64,000 bases of DNA from assembly GCA_021613535.1 (NCBI GenBank), contig CP075494.1, positions 1,984,001-2,048,000 on the forward strand, read 5' to 3'. The notes under the pieces are model-generated. The model did not search any database. It saw only the letters and a list, made by a program, of their open reading frames with translations, and was not told the DNA's origin. Position numbers and translations under genes: made by a program. Below are positions 57,424 to 64,000 of this stretch, in pieces (the first letter of the stretch is position 1; each line of letters opens with the position of its first letter). Source of the stretch: Adineta vaga (Eukaryota > Rotifera).

Positions 57424-57794
57424 TTTTTATACTAGAACTCCGATGCGACTCGCTTGACCCTCGACTGATTTTTATTCACATATTTGAGTGTTCTTTCGAA
57501 AAAATAGTCTAGCAATTACTTTTAAACAGCTTATCTTCTACAAAGTAAAATCTCTTCGCCGGTTGTCGTCGCTCTGGAGGGGTGTCACCAGGGATGTACA
57601 GCTCACACCCACACTCATCCTTATTTTCAAAACTATGAAATCCAAATCATTTTTATTTTATTATGAAATGAAAATTGCGTGAATATAAGAACTAAAAATG
57701 CAGAATAAAATATTTAAGCAAAACGTTTATTATTAATATATTGTCAAATTTTGAAATATAAAGCAAGATTTATTGAGCAATTGTTTAGAACAGT
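57424..57794. other. spacer with repeat pieces
   Basis: CGACTCGCTTGACCCTCGACTG at 57447-57468 is a minus-strand copy of the repeat seen at 44086. ACAGCTCACACCCACACTCATCC at 57598-57620 is a half of the telomere-motif hairpin. No gene was recognised. Confidence 0.4.
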
Positions 57795-59200
57795 CTAAGG
57801 TGTCGAACATTGACATATATTGTAAAGAATAATTAAGATACGAGTTGTAAATTCAACAGTAATTATATCTTGACAAATATTATTATTGTGATTGTTCCAT
57901 GTTTGATTATCAGTAATTTCTCTTGAAGAAATATTTTGTGCTTGAAAAATCCCATTGTTATTTCCTAGAAGAATGTAGATTCTATCTGAGGAAGGTTTGC
58001 CTAATACAATATCTAGAGATTTATCATTATTTAAATCATATACAATTGCTGTATCCACATTCAATGAAGAAATTTTCATAAAAACTTGTTCATTAACATG
58101 AAAAGTACCATTTTCATATTGATAAAATGCGGATGCAAGTTTACTCGAAAGCTGAAGAAAAATTATATCCGATTGATGATTATTATCAAAGTCACCTATT
58201 CTAATTTGACCCCAATTGTTGTATGCGGTAAAAAATCGTTTCTGTGATTGAAAACTTCCATCAGTGTTCCTTAGAAATACATGAATATGAAGAGATGCAC
58301 GATTCATTACAGCTATATCTAGATAACTATCATTGTTAAAATCAGCAATACCCAATGTTCTAAGATCGCTACCATACTCTACAAATAATGTTGACGAAGT
58401 TGAATATGTTCCATTACTATCTCTATAAAGTATATAAATATTATTATCGATTGAAGTTACAAAAATAATATCTAATCGTTTATCATCATTAAGATCAATG
58501 ACATTCATATCATTCGGAGGTCTAATACCGGCTATTGATTGACTATTTTTTAAGTCAAACATTCCGCTTCCATTTCCATAGAATATGATGATACATCGTC
58601 CATCATAATTAGTAAATCCTACGATTAGATCGACTAAACCATCATTATCAACATCATTAACACGAATTACATATAAAGCTGCAATATTAAATGGAATTGG
58701 CATTACTTTACCGAATGAACCGTTCGAATTTGAAAGCAATACTTTAATCATGTAACCAGAACCACAACCAAAGATTAGATCAGTCAGATTATCACCATTT
58801 AAATCGGCAATTACATATGGACCAGAAAGCGAGCTTGAACATGTTGTATTAATTGTTAATTGTTTAATTTTCAATTGACACATTGATTCTATACATAAAA
58901 ATAAATACATGCTTTGTTGATTTTATGAACTGACCTGATACATTAGAAGATATTGACATTGTTGTGCTTATTGTAGTACTTAAATTAATACTGATTGGTA
59001 TATTTGTCGTCGTCGTCGTTGTTGTTGTTGTTAAATCTATTGAACAAAAATCAGAGAATTAACCACACCTTCAAATACTTGCCTATATGTTTCTCACCTG
59101 ATCGAACACTATAGATTGAGAATAAAATCACACCCGCTAATATGCATAGTAATAATCCAATTACAGATATCATCTTAACAAACGATCGACTACTGTCCAT
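57795..59200 (-). CDS. type II membrane protein with FG-GAP/VCBS repeats
   Basis: Exons 59200-59098, 59036-58935 and 58888-57795; the introns are 61 and 46 nt, both phase 1, giving 432 residues. Exon 1 encodes a short basic N terminus and one transmembrane helix (MISVIGLLLCILAGVILF). Exon 2 is a Thr/Ser-rich stalk. Exon 3 holds about six calcium-binding FG-GAP/VCBS repeats seen as DLNGDNLTDLIFG, DVDNDGLVDLIVG, DLNDDKRLDIIF, DFNNDSYLDIAV, DFDNNHQSDIIF and DLNNDKSLDIVLG, as in integrin-alpha-like propellers. It should be displayed outside the cell and bind ligands or matrix. Families with this arrangement are numerous in bdelloids. The end is CQCSTP. Confidence 0.88.
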
Positions 59201-59264
59201 AACATTATTCCTAAACAAAACAAATTTATATGACTAAGAAGAAAAAAAAACAGACAAATGATGT

Positions 59265-62200
59265 TTACTGAAGTATAACATTTGTTGATCTATTCTCATA
59301 ATTCCAATTTCTATTAGTAGTTAGATTGGGTAAAATCATTCGATGTTTTCGACGATAATAAATCTTCAATCCAATTCGAACAAGTTTTGGACAAATCCAT
59401 TTGAGAACAATCGTTAAACCACCTTGAAGACCAAGTATAAGAGTAATTGTGTAAAGAATATTAAATTTTTCAATACTGATATATGAACATATTGAAGGTA
59501 AACATTGTTGATAATAGGATGGATAATTTAGTTTTGTTATCCATTTTTCAATAAATAAATTAAGTCGAAGTTCATCAATTGTTGTATTTTGTAAATATTG
59601 ACTTGTTGTATTTGAAAGAGAAATTAAAGAACTATTGTAATTAGTATATTGTTGAATAAGATTAAGACATGATTGATTATAAAAACATTCAAGAGTCGAT
59701 GCAAGAAATGATTCACTTGGTGTACATCCCATTTTCAAACCTTTTACAGGAATTTCTGTCGAGGAATTTGTTTTGAAAAATACAGCTTGCGTTGTACAAT
59801 TTGGAAAGAATTTACAAGAACAATTATCATCATAAATTATAGGTTCTCCAGGTGCAACAGCATAAAAAATCTCGTTTTCATCTATCATAATAACATATTC
59901 AAAATTTGTTCCATAAGTTGTGACAAAAGCATTTCCATGAATCATACTTTGGATATAAAAAACAAGATTAGAAAAAAAATCGGGAGCATTTGATTTACTT
60001 TGTGTAATTAAAAGATTAAGACGATTGTTAAAATTGTTCTCAGTTAAAAGTTCATTAGTAACTAATAATGATGTAAGAAATTCATTAATCGATTTATTAA
60101 CTGTCTGTATTGAAAGTCGACATAAACCTTGAAGATATTGTAAATGAGATGAAAGAAATCGACGATAATCTCTTTGTTCATATATAGATAAATTAGAGAC
60201 AAGACCATTAATAAGACTATGTCGCCATTCTTCTGAAATAAATTGACTTGAACAAATCTAATTGAACATAGAACGATTTGTATTTGTTCATATTTTGAAA
60301 TTTTTATCTTACCGAATGAAATATTGGTTGAATACTGACAAATTGATTATATGTTGATGCTATTCTTGAACACGAACATTTCAATTCATCATTATATTTG
60401 TCTTTTAATTGATTATAATAAGTAAAAGATGGTTCATTAAATTTTTTTGTCAAAATCTGTGGTTTAATGATTGTATATAAGATGAGAATAGTGAGACTAC
60501 TGATAAATAAAATGAAATAAAGACGAGTTGCCCATTGACCATAACGCTTTACAGTCATTCGATCAAGATCACTTGCAAAATCACGTGATACAAATATATT
60601 TAAATCAATCAATGTTTCATATAACATTTTAATTATATTTTGTATCATCATTTTTAATCGATTGGACAAACTATGTTGAACTACAGATAAAAATTTATTG
60701 AAATAAAGAAACAACTAAATTAACTATACCTTGTTGAGTTTGTTCTGATTTGTTATTAAATTTTTTCAATGATTCCAAAAAGAATTTAACAAGATGAGGT
60801 GTTATTAAACGTAATGAAACAACAATTCCACCAATCATTGATACAAATATTGTAATTAATCCAAGAAAAGTTTGTTTACGAATATTTTCCGAATAAGAAC
60901 AATATATTGGTGCACATGAATCATAAAATTGTTTATATGATGAAATAGGATTCCATTTTTCAAGCATTATTTCTTGAATTATTGTTGAAATTAATGTATT
61001 AGGAGGATAATGACTCATTGTTGGATCATAAACGAGTGGTTGTAGACTTGTTGATGATAATGGAAGAGCCAATACATCATAGTTATTTTTTCTTACATAA
61101 CTTAAAAACAATGAAAAACAATCGGAATCTATATACAAACAAGAAAATGTTGAAAATAATACAGAATCAGTAGCAAGACAGCCTTGAATCCAACCAGGTA
61201 TATTATGAATAAAATTAGAATTATTATTCTTTTGATTAATAGCAGCAGCATCAGTAAGAACAACTGGTCTTTGACAATATGGATCTATAGCACAAATACA
61301 TTTAGTTAATCCAGTATTGATATCTTGAATACCATATAAAATAAATTTTATCTAACAAATTAAGGAAATATTTTATCATCTAAGACAAAATAACATACTT
61401 GTGTCATATTTAGTGTTAGAACAGGATCAGGAAATAATGTATTTGCTGAAAGTAATTGTTCATGAAATTGATCAACTTGTCGAATAATTTGTGTAATATC
61501 TTTCATCAAATCAAAATTATAAATTGTTGATTGATAAAATTGATTAATATCTGTATATAATTGTTGATTAAAATCATTTTCATTTAATACAGATGAACTA
61601 ATAAAGAATCGTAAAAGAAATCTTTCAATAGCTACATTAATTGTTTCATTAGCTAATAGACAAAGATCAGATAAGATTTGAAATTGTTTATATGCTTCTA
61701 AACGCCAATCATAAGTTATAAAAATCGCTATATTACTACGAAAAAGATCATAAATCCAATGATCACTAATAAAACCACTCGAACATATCTGATGAAATAT
61801 TGGTGAAAATGAGAGAAATGTTTTATAAGGTATTGTTTTATTTATACATGGACATTTAAGTGATGTGGAATTTTTCATTTCTAATAAATTATAAGTTGTT
61901 AATGATGGATTTGGTATAATTATTGTTACTGTTTCAGTGCTTAATGAAGTGAACATACAAAGAATAGATATTGTTCCTATTATTTTAAAGAAAAAAGATA
62001 TCTATATATATATATAAAGAAGAAAGTTTCTTTGACTTTCTGTATGTTCGCTATGTATTCAATCCCTATGTATTAGCTACAGTCATCAAAATTTACATGG
62101 TGCTTCGCTATAGACCCAGGGGAAGATCGACATACGATCGATTTTTCACATAGGGTTGTGAGGGGAGGGAATACCTTGGTGAAGTTTCATCCAAATCCAA

Positions 62201-64000
62201 TGACAGTGAAATTTTCGTCAATCTTTGAAAAATTAAGAGAATTTCTCACTATTCTAACATTTATTATACATATTAATATTTTTAATATGTAAACAAGATT
62301 AGTGTCATTTAGAGGGACACGAATGAGGGGAACATTTAGGTGAACTTGAAGTTGCAGCGCATGTGGATATGGTTAATGATTAGAGTAAAGGTGAAAGGAT
62401 AAGAATGCGGATGAGGATGCAATGCTGAGGGGAACCCCGATTAAGGAAACAAATGTTAGTGAATACTTTCGTAGAGCTAAATCCAAAGTAATGAATTTGA
62501 TAGTACTTCAGTTTTTGTTTTATTTTTACCTAATAATAGAATTAAATAGATACGAGTAATAATTCTTTGTTGTTTGATACTGTTTTCTGTTTTATCATTA
62601 ATATTCTTGAATAAATTTAATTTCTTCATTGATTCAATTGGTTTGAACATGTTTATATTTTCATAAACTATAAAATAAACAAATTTTATCTATAAAAAAA
62701 TCTGATATATTTTATTCAAAATTTACTTGAGATTTCATTTGAATAATTTGTAATTTTAAACCAAATAGAAATAACCCATGATGCAATTAAACGAAGTATA
62801 ATAATAAGACCACCATAAAGACTAATAAAAAGTGTAATTGTATAAGCTAAATTTGTTTTCTCTATTGTTGTATATGTGCATATTGACGGTGAACATTGAT
62901 CAAAATATGAAGAATAATTCATATTCGTTGACCAATTTGAAGTAAAAAATGTTTGTAAATAATCTCCTATGGAATTATTATCTTGTTTAGAAGATAAAAT
63001 CGAATTATTCCAATTAAAGTTTGTCTAAATAAAAGAATAAATATGCTGAAGATATAATAGGAAACTATTCAAACTTGTTCGAGATTTGGAAAATAGTTTT
63101 CTAATAATTGAATACATTCCGATTCGTACAAACAATCGAGTGTACTTGCAAGAAGTGCATCAAAAACAGTACATGCTACAAAGAAACCGTTTACGATTGT
63201 AGAATCAGGACGTGGTTCTGCAAAGATTTGCACTACAACATCACTAAGATTCATTGGTTGTGGAGAAAGGATAGCTGCATTTATTGGATCATTTCCTGAT
63301 GAGCTTACATCACATGCATCGAGAACGAAGGGAGTTGTGCTTATATATGATGCTGAAACTCCATATATCTCAGGGACATCACTAGAATAATCTACTACCA
63401 TCAAATAATTTGTACCAAGAGCTGAAATTAAATTATTTCTTTTAATTGTTATTTTCCAATAATTGAAGAATGATATCATTCGACCGAATGCATCATTCTT
63501 CTGAGATTCAATGGTACCATCTATTTCCAATTGAATTGCTATTTTAGGTAGAAGATTAATTGTTAGAAAGTCAGTATTATTAATATCAGTTTGTATTTGC
63601 GAAATAATCTCTCGAGAAAGTAAACAAAGTCTAGAGAGAAGTTCAAACTAAATGAAATAATCATTTGAAATATCTATACAAGTAAAATTTAATATTGACT
63701 TTCACCTGTGAATAAGCTACTTTTCGAAAATCCCATGTTTCATAATGAGTAGCATTTTCAATATTTAATCCTTCAATCCATTCTTTACTAATAAAAACAC
63801 TTGAACAAACAGGATGCATTATAATATTATTTGAAATAAAATTCTTATATGGTATTGTAATTGTTGAACATGGACATGAAAGAGTTTCAGCATGTTCAGC
63901 ATATAATTGATGAAAAATATTAGGTGTTATATTGTCGATAATCACTGTTTTAGATTCTGTTTTGATTAAAGTTCCATAAAACAATATATAAAGACTTACT
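59265..64000 (-). CDS. three-unit two-TM cysteine-rich membrane protein (5' end outside window)
   Basis: Exons from the right: (64000)-63706, 63647-63075, 63024-62727, 62667-62530, 61976-61399, 61351-60730, 60680-60313 and 60257-59265. All junctions are GT-AG and keep one frame of at least 1,282 residues. Introns are 47-59 nt except 62529-61977 (553 nt), which splits TM1 of the second unit. The protein has three units of the same family as 37576-41599: TM1, CPCS/CPCI and CSCS motifs, CSS.F, a GC....L..S.L.C.Y..C segment, C.P..C.Y, then TM2 (LYGGLIIILRL, MIGGIVVSLRL, LQGGLTIVLKW). The introns in the linkers between units are phase 1, as in the other locus, and the intron before ICSS is phase 0 in both. 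The first unit lacks only its N-terminal tail, beyond the window edge. The 5' limit is unseen. Confidence 0.82.

Overview
The window reads as nuclear DNA of a small-genome invertebrate, most probably a bdelloid rotifer (Adineta/Rotaria/Philodina type). The reasons are: AT-rich DNA with densely packed genes; GT-AG introns almost all 47-65 nt long; families known to be expanded in bdelloids (TPR plus ADP-ribosyltransferase, LRR F-box proteins, LDLa/EGF ectodomains on 7TM receptors, NHL and FG-GAP proteins, ARM/TIR/SAM proteins); two intronless genes of non-metazoan character (GT2 glycosyltransferase, FAD oxidoreductase); and many interstitial copies of the TGTGGG/CCCACA motif, which I recall as the bdelloid telomere repeat. 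No rRNA, tRNA or CRISPR was seen.

Layout. 0.8-1.4 kb sigma GST; 1.9-4.7 kb ART-TPR protein (-); 5.4-7.0 kb ARM-TIR-SAM protein; 7.9-10.2 kb ABCG half-transporter (4 exons); 10.3-12.3 kb F-box/LRR (-); 12.6-13.7 kb SIRT6/7-like deacylase (5 exons); 15.8-20.6 kb LDLa/EGF-7TM receptor interrupted by one in-frame TAA; 21.5-27.7 kb ZNFX1-like helicase reconstructed as 17 exons; 27.9-30.3 kb gene relics and repeats; 30.3-33.0 kb receptor with three repeated ectodomains plus 7TM (-); 33.8-34.2 kb hAT-like MITE abutting an NHL gene (34.2-35.2 kb, -); 36.5-37.2 kb ART pseudogene (-); 37.6-41.6 kb and 59.3-64.0 kb two loci of an unrecognised two-TM cysteine-rich family; 42-43 kb gene fragments between hairpins; 44.1-45.8 kb GT2 enzyme (-); 46.5-48.5 kb solenoid-repeat glycoprotein (-); 49.9-51.9 kb single-pass membrane protein with a 678-bp near-perfect palindrome in an intron (-); 53.3-54.3 kb GPCR (-); 55.8-57.4 kb FAD oxidoreductase; 57.8-59.2 kb FG-GAP type II membrane protein (-).

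Three things stand out. First, by joining exons across 47-59 nt introns I find that both two-TM loci encode three tandem copies of the same unit in one polypeptide of about 1,300 residues, a possible covalently linked trimer. Second, about twenty short palindromes, or half-palindromes, built from the telomere-like motif (ATCTTGAGGGTG...CACCCTCAAGAT) are spread through almost every intergenic space, often exactly at the edge of a gene or gene fragment, and one half-copy lies inside a 55-nt intron. Third, several genes are broken in an informative way: a stop codon between ectodomain and 7TM, a homopolymer frameshift, a transposon end supplying a stop codon, and fragments bounded by hairpins.

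The genes do not form one pathway. They are mostly surface receptors and adhesion-type proteins, stress, detoxification and chromatin enzymes, and proteins of innate-immunity or RNA-silencing type (TIR, ART, ZNFX1). All exon joins were made by eye from frame, splice consensus and family continuity; no transcript data were available.
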